Assembly (NCBI RefSeq): GCF_900114315.1 | Contig: NZ_FOSQ01000015.1 | Span: 1 to 64,000, forward strand | Length of the DNA stretch: 64,000 nt | DNA from: Falsiroseomonas stagni DSM 19981 | GTDB lineage: Bacteria > Pseudomonadota > Alphaproteobacteria > Acetobacterales > Acetobacteraceae | Reading direction: 5' to 3' | In this document: positions 44,890-55,073 of the stretch, in pieces | Position numbering within the stretch: the first letter of the stretch is position 1 | How the letters are laid out: each line of letters begins with the position of its first letter | Translations under genes and position numbers: made by a program | Notes under the pieces: generated by a model | Told to the model about the DNA's origin: nothing | Databases searched by the model: none | The model's input: the letters and a program-made list of their open reading frames with translations, nothing else

Positions 44890-45990
44890 TCAATACCCCC
44901 GATGCGGCTCCGCCAGCAGGGGGAAGGCGGAATGCACATGCGGCATCGTGACCGGCGCCACCGGATGCAGCATGGATCGATCCGCCTGCGCGAAGCTGGC
45001 GGCGCCGAGCAGGCCGAGGCAGGTTTGCACCTCATCCTCCAGCAGTTCCAGCACGCGCCGCACGCCATCCTGCCCCGCCGCCGCCAGGCCGTAGCAGTAG
45101 AGCCGCCCGATGCCGACCAGTTCGGCGCCGAGGATGATGGCCTTCACCAGATCCGTGCCCCGGCTGATGCCGCCATCCATCCACACTCGCGCGCGGCCGC
45201 CCACGGCCTCCACCACCTCCGGCAGCACGGCCAGCGACCCGCGCCCATGGTCCAGCTGCCGGCCGCCGTGGTTGGAGACGTAGACGACATCGATCCCGTG
45301 CTCGACGGCCATCACCGCATCCTCCGCGGTGCCGATGCCCTTGAGGATCAGCTTGACGTTCGGATGGGCGGCGCGGACGCGCGCGATATCGGCCCAGGAC
45401 AGGGCGGCCTGGTGGTTCATCCCCTCGCTTCGCGCCCGCCAGTGCTTGACGAAGCGCTTGGCGATGTCGCGTTCGCGGCGGCTGTAATGGGCGGTGTCGA
45501 CCGTGATGGCGAAGGCATCGTAGCCGCTGTCCATCGCCCGCTTGATGTGGCTGTCGATGAAGTCCGGCCCGCCGCGGACATAGAGCTGGAAGATCTTCGG
45601 CCCGTCCGGGTTCGCGGCGGCGGAGCCCTCCAGCCCCGGCTCCGTCACGCTGCTGACGATGATCGGCACCCCGAAGGCCGAAGCCGCCCGCCCCGCCGTC
45701 GCGGCGCCACCCGGATCGAAGCTGTCGAGCGAGCCCACAGGCGCGAGCGCCACCGGCAGCCGGATGCGCCGCTTGCCGAGGAAATCGCCGGTACAGTCCA
45801 CCGTGCTGACATCCCGCAGCACCCGTGGCCGGAAGGCCCAGGCATCGAGCGAGGCGCGGTTGCGCTGCATCGTCGTCTCGGTCTCGGTCGCGCCGACGAG
45901 GTAGTCCCAGATATTGGCGTTGAGGCGGATCTTCGCGCCCTTCACCAGTTCATGCAGCGTCTGGAAACGTTCCTGACCTTCGGCCGACAT
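44890..45990 (-). CDS. FMN-dependent alpha-hydroxy-acid dehydrogenase
   Basis: The 366-residue TIM-barrel enzyme belongs to the lactate oxidase/glycolate oxidase/LldD family. FMN- and substrate-binding pieces include PVALAPVGSLD, FQLYVRGG, KLILKGIGTAEDA with the Lys, and VSNHGGRQLDHG with the catalytic His, followed by VWMDGGISRGTDLVKAIILGA. It oxidises an L-2-hydroxyacid; the exact substrate cannot be told. The N-terminal residues lack a membrane anchor. It is transcribed in the same direction as the glycogen genes upstream (54-base gap) but is probably unrelated. Confidence 0.9.
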   Translation of the reverse strand: MSAEGQERFQTLHELVKGAKIRLNANIWDYLVGATETETTMQRNRASLDAWAFRPRVLRDVSTVDCTGDFLGKRRIRLPVALAPVGSLDSFDPGGAATAGRAASAFGVPIIVSSVTEPGLEGSAAANPDGPKIFQLYVRGGPDFIDSHIKRAMDSGYDAFAITVDTAHYSRRERDIAKRFVKHWRARSEGMNHQAALSWADIARVRAAHPNVKLILKGIGTAEDAVMAVEHGIDVVYVSNHGGRQLDHGRGSLAVLPEVVEAVGGRARVWMDGGISRGTDLVKAIILGAELVGIGRLYCYGLAAAGQDGVRRVLELLEDEVQTCLGLLGAASFAQADRSMLHPVAPVTMPHVHSAFPLLAEPHRGY

Positions 45991-46044
45991 CGCGCGATCC
46001 CTCCCCCGTGATTCCGGCAGTGTGCAACGGGGGTGAGGCGGGGC

Positions 46045-49000
46045 CTAGCCGGGGCGGGCGCCGCGCAGGGTTGCAAGGATCGACTGCGCGCGCGGCAGCG
46101 CCGCCAGCTGCGCGACGGGCACGGGCAGGCGGCGGCGCCAGTTCGGGCGTTCGCGGTCGGTGCCGGGCAGGTTCACGGCAATGCTCTCGCCGGCCAGATC
46201 CTCCGCCTGCACCAGCATCAGGGCGGAAGGCGTGCGCGCCACCAGCGCGTGGATCGCGGCGGCCAGGGCATCATCCATCGGGCCATCCGGCCCCGCGCCC
46301 GCCGGCAGCAGCGCCTCCGCCGCCAGCAGCGTGCAGAGCGCGGCGCGGTCTGCTGCGCGGGCCGCGCGCTCCGCCTCCGGATCGGCGAGCAGCCCCAGGC
46401 CTTCCCGTTCATCGAGGTCCGCGCCGGTCCAGAAACCCGCCAGCGTTGCCAGATCATGCGTCGCGACGCAGGCGGCGGCGCGCGGCGGGTAGTGCGCGGG
46501 GGGCTTGAAGCGCGCGCCCTCCTTCTCGAACCACAGCACGCGGTAGGACAGCACATCGGCGGATTGCAGCGCCTGGCCGATCCCCTCCGGCACCGTGCCG
46601 AGGTCCTCCCCCACCACCAGGCAGCGCGCGCGGGTGCTTTCCAAGGCGAGCTGGCCGAGCATGTCGGCGAAGGGATAGGCGAGGTAGGCGCCCTCCGACC
46701 CGCGGGCACCCTCCGGCACCAGGAACAGGCGCCGCAGGCCGAGCACATGGTCCACCCGCAGCGCCGCGGCGTGGCGCATATTGGCCCGGATCAGCCCGGC
46801 GAAGGCGGCGTGGCCGGTTTCCATCGCGTGGCGCGGATCGGGCGGTGGCAGGGCCCAGACCTGCCCCTCCGCGCTGAAGGGATCGGGCGGCGCGCCGACG
46901 GAGAAGCCGGGCAGGAAGCGCGCATCGCCGGACCAGATCTCCGCCCCGTCCGGTGCGGCCCCCACGGCGAGGTCGCGGTAGAGCCCGGCCCCGGCGCGCC
47001 CGGCTTCCGCCAGTTGCTCATCCGCCAGGCGCTGGCAGAAGGCGGCGAAGCCCACGGCATCGGCGTGGCGCGCGGCGAAATCCGCGATGCCGCTGTCATC
47101 GCCATGGCTGAGCCCGGCGGGCCAGCGCCGCGCATCGGTGTGGCCCTGCTGTTCCGCGATGGCGACGTAGGTGCAGAACCGCGCCAGCGCGCTGCCCGGC
47201 GCGGGCAGGTCGCCGCGCGGCCCGGCTTCCCAGGCCGCGCGCAGCACGGCGCGCTTGGCGGTCCAGACCGCCGCGTGATCCACGCTGGCACCCGCCGCCA
47301 GCCCGCCCAGCGCGTGGCCGCCCGGCAATGCGGAGACACTGATAAAGATCGGGTCGAGGAAGCGGCGGTCGCTGGGGTGGTAGGGGCTGGCCCGGCTGCG
47401 ATCGATGGGCGAGAGCGCGTGCGGCGGGCTGAGGCCCAGCAGCGCCGCCCCCTGGTCCCGCGCCACCCGCGCCAGTTCCGCCACCGCGCTGAAATCCCCG
47501 ATCCCCTGGTCTGCCGCGCCGCGCAGCGCATAGATCTGGGCGGCGATGCCGAAGCGCGGCCGGTCCAGCAGCGGCGGCAGGAAGCAGCGCGCGGGTGCCA
47601 CGGTCAGCAGGCAGCGCCGATCCGGCGCGGCCTCATCGAACAGGACATGCCGCCCTTCCGGCAGCGGCGGCAGCGCCACCAGGCGGTCCGCGGCGGCGGA
47701 GCCATCGGGGCGCGTCAGGCGCCGCGTCTCCCCGGCCTCCGGCGGCACCGCCACGCGATGCTCGCTGCCATCCTCGCAGGCGATGCGGAGCATCACCGGG
47801 CGGTGTGCCAGCGCCATCGGCAGCGTGTCGCCGGCGCGCAGGGTGACGGAAGCCGGCAGCGCCCGCGCCGCGGAGAGCCGCGCCAGGCTGTCGCGCCGCT
47901 CCGCCGTGCTGCCCGCGGGCAGGCCCATGGCCTGGAGCAGCGCGCGGAGCGTCTCCGCCGGCACCTCATGCCGCTGGCCCGAAATCTCGTGCCAGACCGG
48001 AGCGATGCCCGCCGCGCGGGCCAGCCGCGCCAGCAGCGCGGGGTCGTCGCCGGGGGCGGGGGCGCGGCGCGCTTCCTCCGCCAGCAGCAGCACGGCGCGG
48101 GCCGGCAGCACCCCGGGCAGGGATGTCGCCGCCGGCGCGCTGCTGTCGGCCAGCAGGCGCCACGCATGGCCGGGGCGGGGAGGCGGCAGGGCGAGCGGCA
48201 CGGCGTCGCCGGCATTCAGCGCCACCAGGCAACGATCGCCCCAGCTGTGCAGCACCGCGACCAGCGCGCGGCAATCGCCGTCATTCCAGCGATCCATCGG
48301 CGCGCCATCCGGCCGCAGCCAGGCGACATCCGGCACGCCATCCGCATCCGCCGCCCCGGTCAGCGCCGCGCCGTCATGCAGCGCGGGATGGGCGATCCGC
48401 GCCGCCACCAGCCGCCGGGTGAAGTCGATCAGCCCCGCATCCGCGCCAGCCCAGTCGAACCAGGTCGTCGCGTTGTCCTGCGCATAGGCGTTGTTGTTGC
48501 CGCCCTGGCTGCGCCCGGCCTCATCCCCCATCGCCAGCATCGGCATGCCGCGCGCCAGCAGCAGCGTCGCCAGCAGCGCCCGCGCATCGGCCTGGCGGCG
48601 CGCGATGATGCCGGCGTCATCGCTCGGCCCCTCCGCGCCACCGTTCCAGGATTTGTTGTCGTCGGTGCCGTCGCGGTTGTCCTCGCCATTCCCGTGGTTG
48701 CGCTTGGCGGTGAAGCTGACGAGGTCGCGCAGCGTGAAGCCATCATGCGCCGTCACGAAGTTGACGCTGTCCGCCAGAGACCGCCCGCGGAACGCATCGG
48801 CGGAACCGGCGATGCGCGTCGCAAGCCGCCCCACCATGCCGCCATCGCCGCGCCAGAAGCGGCGCACATCGTCACGGAAGCGATCGTTCCATTCGCCCCA
48901 GCCCGGGGGAAAACGCCCGAGTTGATAGCCGTCCCGGCCGATGTCCCAGGGCTCCGCGATGATCAGCAGGTCGCGCAGCACGGGGTCCTGGCGCATGGCC

Positions 49001-50058
49001 TGGATCATCGGCGCATCGGCATCGAAGCCATGCTCCCGCCGCGCCAGCGTCGTCGCCAGGTCCAGGCGGAAGCCATCCAGCCCCGCCTGCTGCGCCCAGT
49101 GCCGCAGCGCATCCATCGCCAGGCGCAGCCCCCAGGGCCGGTCCAGCGCCAGCGCGTTCCCGCAGCCCGCATCATCCACGTAGCGTCGCGGGTCATCGCC
49201 GCGCAGCCGGTGGAAGGCCGCGTTCCCCAGCCCCTTCAGCGACAGAGTGGGGCCGAGGTGATCGCCTTCCCCGCTGTGGTTCAGCACCACATCCAGCACC
49301 ACCGCGATGCCCGCCGCCTGCAAGGCCGCGACGGCGGCGCGGACCTCCGCCATGCCGCCCGGCGCCAGCTTCGGATCGGGCGCCAGCAGCGCCACCGGGT
49401 TGTAGCCCCAGTGGTTGGTCAGCCCCAGCGGCGGCAAATGCCTCTCATCGATCCAGGCCGCCGCCGGCATCACCTCCACGCAGGTCACGCCGAGGCCGCG
49501 CAGGTGCTCGATGGCGGCGGGATGGCCGAGCCCCGCGAAGGTGCCGCGGATCGGGCCCGGCACGCCGGGATGGACGGCGGTGAAGCCCTTCACATGCAAT
49601 TCGTAGATCACCTGCGGCCCGCGCGGCGCGCGGCGGCGGAGGGGCGGCAACGGCGCCGTCAGCACCGCCTTCGGCATGAAGGGCGCGCTGTCTGCATCGT
49701 CCGGCGTCTCCGCCGTGTCGAACAGGGCGGGGTGCAGCGCGAAGCGCCGGTCCAGCGCCACCGCCCAGGGATCGACGAGCAGTTTTCGCGGGTTGAACCG
49801 ATGGCCATGCCAGGGCTGGAACGGCCCCTCCACCCGCAGGCCGTAGCGTGTGCCGGGGGTGATCCCGGCGACATGGCCGTGATGCACATCGCCGGTCCGG
49901 CCCGGCAGGCGGATGCGTGCGATTTCCCTGTCGGCATCGTCGAAGACGCAGACGAACACCGCCTCCGCCCCCGGCGCGGGATAGGCGAAATTCGCCCCCG
50001 TCGCGTCGGGCGTCGCGCCGAGCGGCTCGTGAAAACCCGCGCTGGCCTCAGCCTGCAT
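46045..50058 (-). CDS. Fused glycogen debranching enzyme GlgX and 4-alpha-glucanotransferase MalQ
   Basis: This 1337-residue protein joins two full-length enzymes. Residues 1 to about 670 are GlgX (GH13): a CBM48 start (YPAPGAEAVFVCVFDDAD), GFRLDLATT with the nucleophile Asp, LIIAEPWD with the acid Glu, and VTAHDGFTLRD. Residues from about 672 are MalQ (GH77): QIYALRGAADQGIGDF, ALRVDHVLGL with the nucleophile, VVGEDLGTVP and VATHDLATLAGFW. GlgX removes alpha-1,6 branches after phosphorylase trimming and MalQ rearranges the released maltodextrins. ATG 50058 overlaps the glgA end by 11 bases. No internal stop or ribosome site separates the halves. Confidence 0.92.
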   Translation of the reverse strand: MQAEASAGFHEPLGATPDATGANFAYPAPGAEAVFVCVFDDADREIARIRLPGRTGDVHHGHVAGITPGTRYGLRVEGPFQPWHGHRFNPRKLLVDPWAVALDRRFALHPALFDTAETPDDADSAPFMPKAVLTAPLPPLRRRAPRGPQVIYELHVKGFTAVHPGVPGPIRGTFAGLGHPAAIEHLRGLGVTCVEVMPAAAWIDERHLPPLGLTNHWGYNPVALLAPDPKLAPGGMAEVRAAVAALQAAGIAVVLDVVLNHSGEGDHLGPTLSLKGLGNAAFHRLRGDDPRRYVDDAGCGNALALDRPWGLRLAMDALRHWAQQAGLDGFRLDLATTLARREHGFDADAPMIQAMRQDPVLRDLLIIAEPWDIGRDGYQLGRFPPGWGEWNDRFRDDVRRFWRGDGGMVGRLATRIAGSADAFRGRSLADSVNFVTAHDGFTLRDLVSFTAKRNHGNGEDNRDGTDDNKSWNGGAEGPSDDAGIIARRQADARALLATLLLARGMPMLAMGDEAGRSQGGNNNAYAQDNATTWFDWAGADAGLIDFTRRLVAARIAHPALHDGAALTGAADADGVPDVAWLRPDGAPMDRWNDGDCRALVAVLHSWGDRCLVALNAGDAVPLALPPPRPGHAWRLLADSSAPAATSLPGVLPARAVLLLAEEARRAPAPGDDPALLARLARAAGIAPVWHEISGQRHEVPAETLRALLQAMGLPAGSTAERRDSLARLSAARALPASVTLRAGDTLPMALAHRPVMLRIACEDGSEHRVAVPPEAGETRRLTRPDGSAAADRLVALPPLPEGRHVLFDEAAPDRRCLLTVAPARCFLPPLLDRPRFGIAAQIYALRGAADQGIGDFSAVAELARVARDQGAALLGLSPPHALSPIDRSRASPYHPSDRRFLDPIFISVSALPGGHALGGLAAGASVDHAAVWTAKRAVLRAAWEAGPRGDLPAPGSALARFCTYVAIAEQQGHTDARRWPAGLSHGDDSGIADFAARHADAVGFAAFCQRLADEQLAEAGRAGAGLYRDLAVGAAPDGAEIWSGDARFLPGFSVGAPPDPFSAEGQVWALPPPDPRHAMETGHAAFAGLIRANMRHAAALRVDHVLGLRRLFLVPEGARGSEGAYLAYPFADMLGQLALESTRARCLVVGEDLGTVPEGIGQALQSADVLSYRVLWFEKEGARFKPPAHYPPRAAACVATHDLATLAGFWTGADLDEREGLGLLADPEAERAARAADRAALCTLLAAEALLPAGAGPDGPMDDALAAAIHALVARTPSALMLVQAEDLAGESIAVNLPGTDRERPNWRRRLPVPVAQLAALPRAQSILATLRGARPG

Positions 50059-51490
50059 CGGCGATGGCGTCGCGATACAGCGTGGCGTAGCGCTTCGCGG
50101 ATCGGGTCCAGGACACATCGGTGGCCAGCGCATTCGCCTGCAGCCGGGCGAAGCCGTCGCGGTCCCGCCACAGCCCGGCCATGCGCCACACCGCGGCTTC
50201 CAGCATCTCCCGCTGCACCGGGGAGAAATGCACGCCCGTGCCCACGCCCTGCGCCAGCGCCATCTCATTCGCATCGACGACGGTGTCGGACAGCCCGCCG
50301 ACATGGGCCACCAGCGGCACCGCGCCGTAGCGCAGCGCGCAGAGCTGGGCGAGGCCGCAGGGCTCGAACCGGCTCGGCACCAGCACGACATCGGCGCCGC
50401 CATAGATCAGCCGGGCCAGGCCCTCATCATAGCCGATCTCGGCGCCGATCCGGCCGGGATGCGCCCAGGCCGCGCCCCGCGCGCCATCCTCGATGCCCCG
50501 TTCCCCGCTGCCGAGCAGCGCGAGCTGCGCGCCGCATCCGAGGATGGCGGGGATGGCGCCCAGGATCAGGTCCACGCCCTTCTGCCAGGTCAGCCTTCCC
50601 ACGAAGCCCATCAGCAGCGCGTCCGGGTCTTCCGCGAGCCCGAGCCGCCGTTGCAGCGCCGCCTTGTTGGCGGCCCGCCCTTCCAGCGCCTCGGCGGAAA
50701 AATTCGCGACGAGGTGGCGGTCCTTCGCCGGGTCCCACTCCACCGTGTCGATGCCGTTCAGGATGCCGGAGACCGCGCCCGCGCGGCCGCGCAGCAGCCC
50801 GTCCAGCCCCATGCCGGCCTCCGGCGTGCGGATCTCCGCGGCATAGCTGGGGGAGACGGTGGTGATGCGGTCCGCGTACCAGAGGCCCGATTTGAGAAAA
50901 CCGACGGTGCCGAAATACTCCAGCCCCTCCACCGACAGCGCCTGCGGCGGCAGGCCGAGGCGCGGGAAGAGGTCGAGCGGGAATTTCCCCTGGAAGGCCA
51001 GGTTGTGGACGGTGAAGACGGAGGGCACGCGCTTCGCGCCGAAGCGGAGATAGGCTGGCGCGAGCCCCGCCTGCCAGTCATGCGCATGGACGACATCGAA
51101 GGCCACGTTGCGCACGCCGCCCGTCGCCAGCAGCGCCGCCATGGCGCCGAGGGCGGCGAAGCGGATGCCGTTGTCGCCCCATTCCCCGCCATGCGGCGCG
51201 AGATACGGGTTGCCCGGCCTGGCGAAGAGATGCGGCGCGTCGATGGCGATGATGTCGAGGCCCGCGGCCTCCCCGCGCTGCAACCGCGCGGGGCCGCCGA
51301 AGAGGTCATCGATCCGCCGCAGGGCCCGCCCGCCGCCCAGCGCCGCCATCACGGCGGGATAGCCCGGCAACAGGGTCGTGACCTTCACCCCCTCCGCCGC
51401 CAGCGCCGCCGGCAGCGCGCCGGCGACATCGGCCAGCCCACCGGTCTTCACCAGCGGCACGCATTCCGACGCGACGGAGAGAACCTTCAT
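50048..51490 (-). CDS. glgA: Glycogen synthase
   Basis: The 480-residue GT5 enzyme extends alpha-1,4-glucan from ADP-glucose. It shows KTGGLADVAGALP with K15 for ADP-glucose binding, VHAHDWQAGL, FTVHNLAFQGKFP, and the C-terminal FVGRLTWQKGVDLI and PSRFEPCGLAQLCALRYG. Length is normal. It follows glgC after 54 bases and overlaps the glgX-malQ fusion gene. Confidence 0.97.
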   Translation of the reverse strand: MKVLSVASECVPLVKTGGLADVAGALPAALAAEGVKVTTLLPGYPAVMAALGGGRALRRIDDLFGGPARLQRGEAAGLDIIAIDAPHLFARPGNPYLAPHGGEWGDNGIRFAALGAMAALLATGGVRNVAFDVVHAHDWQAGLAPAYLRFGAKRVPSVFTVHNLAFQGKFPLDLFPRLGLPPQALSVEGLEYFGTVGFLKSGLWYADRITTVSPSYAAEIRTPEAGMGLDGLLRGRAGAVSGILNGIDTVEWDPAKDRHLVANFSAEALEGRAANKAALQRRLGLAEDPDALLMGFVGRLTWQKGVDLILGAIPAILGCGAQLALLGSGERGIEDGARGAAWAHPGRIGAEIGYDEGLARLIYGGADVVLVPSRFEPCGLAQLCALRYGAVPLVAHVGGLSDTVVDANEMALAQGVGTGVHFSPVQREMLEAAVWRMAGLWRDRDGFARLQANALATDVSWTRSAKRYATLYRDAIADAG

Positions 51491-51544
51491 TCTATGCCCT
51501 CAAATGCCGGGCGCCCGCATCACTGTCCCTGCGCCCGTGGTCGC

Positions 51545-52816
51545 TCACGGCGCGATGCGGTCCAGCATCGCCTGGGTGATGAGGCAGATGCCCTTTTCCG
51601 TGCGGCGGAAGCGCTTCGCGTCCTCCACCGGATCCTCGCCGACGACCATGCCCTCGGGGATCTTCACGCCGCGGTCCACCACGACATTGGTCAGCCGCGC
51701 GCCGCGCCCGACATCGACATAGGGCAGGATCACCGCGCCATCGATCTTGGCGAAGCTGTGCAGGTGCACGCCCGTGAACATCAGCGACTTTCGCGCCATG
51801 GCGCCGGAGACGATGCAGCCGCCCGACACCAGCGAGGCGATCGCCTCGCCACGGCGTCCGTCCAGGTCATGCACGAACTTCGCCGGCGGCGTGACCTCCG
51901 CATAGGTCCAGATGGGCCAGTCCCGGTCATAGAGGTCGAGTTCCGGCACCACGTCGGTGAGGTCGATATTCGCCTCCCAATAGGCATCGACCGTGCCGAC
52001 ATCGCGCCAATAGGGCTTCGATTCCGCGCGGGACCGCACGCAGGACCGCTCGAACCGATGCGCCACGGCTTTCCCGTGCTTCACCAGGTACGGGATGATG
52101 TCATGCCCGAAATCACGCTGCGACTGCGGGTCCGCCGCATCGCGCCGCAACTGGTCGAACAGGAACTTCGTCTCGAACACGTAGATGCCCATGGAGGCGA
52201 GGGCCAGGTCCTCCCGCCCCGGAATGCCGGGCGGGTCCTTGGGCTTCTCCATGAAGGCGACGATGCGGCCATCCGGGTCCACATGCATCACGCCGAAGCC
52301 GCGCGCATCCAGGCGCGGCACCGCGATGCAGCCGACCGTCACGTCGGCGCCGGATTCCACATGCTGCTGCAGCATGTGTTCGTAATCCTGCTTGTAGATG
52401 TGGTCGCCGGCCAGGATCACCATGTGGCGCGGCGCCAGATCCTCGATGATGTCGATGTTCTGGTACACGGCGTCGGCGGTGCCGAGGTACCAGTTCGCGC
52501 CATCGCCACGCTGGCTGGCGGGCAGGATGTCGAAGGTCTCGTTCCGCTCCGGCCGCAGGAAGTTCCAGCCGCGCTGGAGGTGGCGGATCAGGCTGTGCGC
52601 CTTGTACTGCGTGGCCACCGCCAGGCGCCGGATGCCGGAATTCATGGCGTTGGAGAGCGCGAAGTCGATGATCCGCGACTTGCCGCCGAAATAGACCGCG
52701 GGCTTGGCGCGCCGGTCCGTGAGTTCCATGAGGCGCGAGCCCCGTCCGCCCGCCAGCACGAAGGCCATCGCCGTCCGCGCCAGGGGCGCACTCGCCTGGG
52801 TCCTGCTAGTCGGCAT
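51545..52816 (-). CDS. glgC: Glucose-1-phosphate adenylyltransferase (ADP-glucose pyrophosphorylase)
   Basis: The 423-residue enzyme makes ADP-glucose and is normally the regulated step of glycogen synthesis. The nucleotidyltransferase site reads [20 protein letters not shown] and the catalytic Asp lies in [16 protein letters not shown]-like FMEKPKDPP and the C-terminal left-handed beta-helix ([16 protein letters not shown]) are present. ATG 52816 overlaps the glgB end by 11 bases. Confidence 0.97.
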   Translation of the reverse strand: MPTSRTQASAPLARTAMAFVLAGGRGSRLMELTDRRAKPAVYFGGKSRIIDFALSNAMNSGIRRLAVATQYKAHSLIRHLQRGWNFLRPERNETFDILPASQRGDGANWYLGTADAVYQNIDIIEDLAPRHMVILAGDHIYKQDYEHMLQQHVESGADVTVGCIAVPRLDARGFGVMHVDPDGRIVAFMEKPKDPPGIPGREDLALASMGIYVFETKFLFDQLRRDAADPQSQRDFGHDIIPYLVKHGKAVAHRFERSCVRSRAESKPYWRDVGTVDAYWEANIDLTDVVPELDLYDRDWPIWTYAEVTPPAKFVHDLDGRRGEAIASLVSGGCIVSGAMARKSLMFTGVHLHSFAKIDGAVILPYVDVGRGARLTNVVVDRGVKIPEGMVVGEDPVEDAKRFRRTEKGICLITQAMLDRIAP

Positions 52817-55055
52817 CGCTCTCCCCCTTCTCGTCCGCCGGCGCCTCTTCCGCGGGCTCCGGACCCTCCGCCATTAGCCAGATGGTGCCGAGCGGCGGCA
52901 CCGTCACCGTGGCGGAAGCGGGAAAGCCCTGGAAGGCCCCGCGTTCCGCCACCACGCCCCCCATATTGCCGACACCTGACCCGCCATAGACGGCGGCATC
53001 GGTGTTCAGCACTTCACGCCAGGCGCCCGCGCGCGGCAGGCCGAAGCGGATGCCGGCATGCGGCACCGGCGTCATGTTGCAGATCATTGCCACCGGTGCG
53101 CCACCCTCTCCGTCGAAGCGGAGCCAGGAAAAGATCGATCGCGCCTCGTCATCCGCATTGATCCAGCGAAATCCCTCGGGCTCCGCATCCCTGGCGTGCA
53201 GGGCTGGTGTCGACCGGTACAGAAGGTTGAGGTCGCGGACCAGGGTCTGCACGCCCTGGTGGGGGGCGTATTGCAGCAGCCACCAGTCGATCTCTCGCGC
53301 CTCCGACCATTCGCGCCATTGCGCGATCTCGCCGCCCATGAAGAGCAGCTTCTTGCCGGGATGCGCCCACATCATTGCGTAGTAGGCGCGCAAGGTCGCG
53401 AATCGCTGCCAGTCGTCGCCGGGCAGGCGTCCCAGCAGCGATCCCTTGCCGTGCACCACCTCGTCATGGCTCAGCGGCAGCACGAAATCCTCGGTGAAGG
53501 CGTACATCATCCCGAAGGTGATGAGGTCATGGTGCCAGCGGCGGTGGATGGGATCGATCGCCAGGTACCGCAGCGTGTCGTTCATCCACCCCATGTTCCA
53601 CTTGAAGCGGAAGCCGAGGCCGCCTTCCCCCGTGGGGCGCGACACGCCGGGCCAGGAGGTCGCCTCCTCCGCCACCATCACCGCGCCGGGATGTTCCTCC
53701 TCCACCAGCGCGTTCACCTGGCGGAGGAACGCCACGGCCTCATGGTTCTCGGTGCCGCCTTCGGCGTTGGGGCGCCACTCCCCCGGGGCGCGCCCGTGGT
53801 CGAGATGCACCATGGTGGAGACGGCATCGACGCGAAGCCCGTCGGCGTGGAACTCCTCCATCCAGTAGAGCGCGTTGGAGGCGAGGAAGGCCGCGACTTC
53901 CTTCCGCCCATAGTCGAACACCGCCGTGCCCCAGGCCTTGTGGAAGCCGCGCAGCGGGTCCGGGTCCTCATACAGCGTCTGCCCGTCGAAGCGCGAAAGC
54001 CCGTGCACATCCTTCGGGAAATGCGCCGGCACCCAGTCCAGCAGTACGCCGATCCCCTGCGCGTGGCAGGCGGCGACGAAGCGCTTGAGGCCCGCGGGGT
54101 CGCCGAGCCGCGCGGTCGGCGCATGCAGCCCGATCGGCTGGTAGCCCCAGCTTTCATCGAGGGGATGCTCCATCACCGGCATCAGCTCGATATGCGTGAA
54201 GCCCATCCAGGCGACGTGCGGGATCAGCGTCCCGATCAGCTCGTCCCAGGAATAGAACCGCCCATCCGGGTGCCGCCGCCAGGATGGCGCATGCACCTCA
54301 TAGATCGAGATCGCCGCGCGGCGGGATTGCGTGACGGCCCGCGCCTTCACGAAATCCTCGTCATCCCAGGGGAAGTCATCGTTGCGCGGCACGAGGGAGG
54401 CGGTGGAGGGGCGCAGCTCCGCCGCGCGGCCCAGCGGGTCCGCCTTCAGCGGCAGCACCTGGCCATCCTTCGCCAGGATCTCGTATTTGTAGGCTACGCC
54501 GGCGCCGATGCCGGGGATGAACAGCTCCCACAGCCCGCTATCCACGCGCTTGCGCATGGGATGGCAGCGGCCGTCCCAGGCGTTGAAGGCGCCGACGACG
54601 GAAACCCGCGCGGCGTTCGGCGCCCAGACAGCGAAGCGCGTACCCTCCGCCCCCTCATGCACCGTCACATGCGCGCCGAGCCGCCGGTGCACACGGCGGT
54701 GCGTGCCTTCCACCACCAGATGGTCATCGAGCGGCCCCAGCGTCTCCCCGAAGCGGTAGGGATCGTCGAAGGCCCAGACCCGCCCTTCGTGCCGCGCGCG
54801 GAGGCGATAGCCGAAGGGTGGCGCCCGGCCCGGCAGCAGCCCCTCGAAGAAGGCGCCCTGGCGGCGGGGCAGGGGGATGGCATCGCCCCCATCCCAGGGC
54901 AGCACGGCCAGGTCCTCGATATCCGGCACCAGGGCGCGGAGGACGATCCCGCCCGGTGCCGTATGGGGGCCAAGGATGGCGAAGGGGTCGCCGTGGCGTG
55001 CGGCCAGCAGGGCCTCCACCGCGTCCTGCGGTGCGCGCCACGGCTCCATGCTCAA
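52806..55055 (-). CDS. glgB: 1,4-alpha-glucan branching enzyme
   Basis: The 749-residue GH13 enzyme introduces alpha-1,6 branches. It has two N-terminal carbohydrate-binding/E-set modules, then a (beta/alpha)8 barrel with [30 protein letters not shown] (nucleophile Asp), [12 protein letters not shown] (acid Glu) and [17 protein letters not shown]-terminal acidic tail ends DEKGESDAD. It lies 18 bases after glgP. Confidence 0.97.
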   Translation of the reverse strand: MSMEPWRAPQDAVEALLAARHGDPFAILGPHTAPGGIVLRALVPDIEDLAVLPWDGGDAIPLPRRQGAFFEGLLPGRAPPFGYRLRARHEGRVWAFDDPYRFGETLGPLDDHLVVEGTHRRVHRRLGAHVTVHEGAEGTRFAVWAPNAARVSVVGAFNAWDGRCHPMRKRVDSGLWELFIPGIGAGVAYKYEILAKDGQVLPLKADPLGRAAELRPSTASLVPRNDDFPWDDEDFVKARAVTQSRRAAISIYEVHAPSWRRHPDGRFYSWDELIGTLIPHVAWMGFTHIELMPVMEHPLDESWGYQPIGLHAPTARLGDPAGLKRFVAACHAQGIGVLLDWVPAHFPKDVHGLSRFDGQTLYEDPDPLRGFHKAWGTAVFDYGRKEVAAFLASNALYWMEEFHADGLRVDAVSTMVHLDHGRAPGEWRPNAEGGTENHEAVAFLRQVNALVEEEHPGAVMVAEEATSWPGVSRPTGEGGLGFRFKWNMGWMNDTLRYLAIDPIHRRWHHDLITFGMMYAFTEDFVLPLSHDEVVHGKGSLLGRLPGDDWQRFATLRAYYAMMWAHPGKKLLFMGGEIAQWREWSEAREIDWWLLQYAPHQGVQTLVRDLNLLYRSTPALHARDAEPEGFRWINADDEARSIFSWLRFDGEGGAPVAMICNMTPVPHAGIRFGLPRAGAWREVLNTDAAVYGGSGVGNMGGVVAERGAFQGFPASATVTVPPLGTIWLMAEGPEPAEEAPADEKGESDAD

Positions 55056-55073
55056 CCCCTCACCGCTTCATGC

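Noticed and set aside
46033-50865. 1610-codon open frame on the plus strand opposite glgX-malQ
   Set aside because: Composition (Arg/Gln/His-rich) is that of a mirror frame; the minus strand carries intact catalytic motifs.
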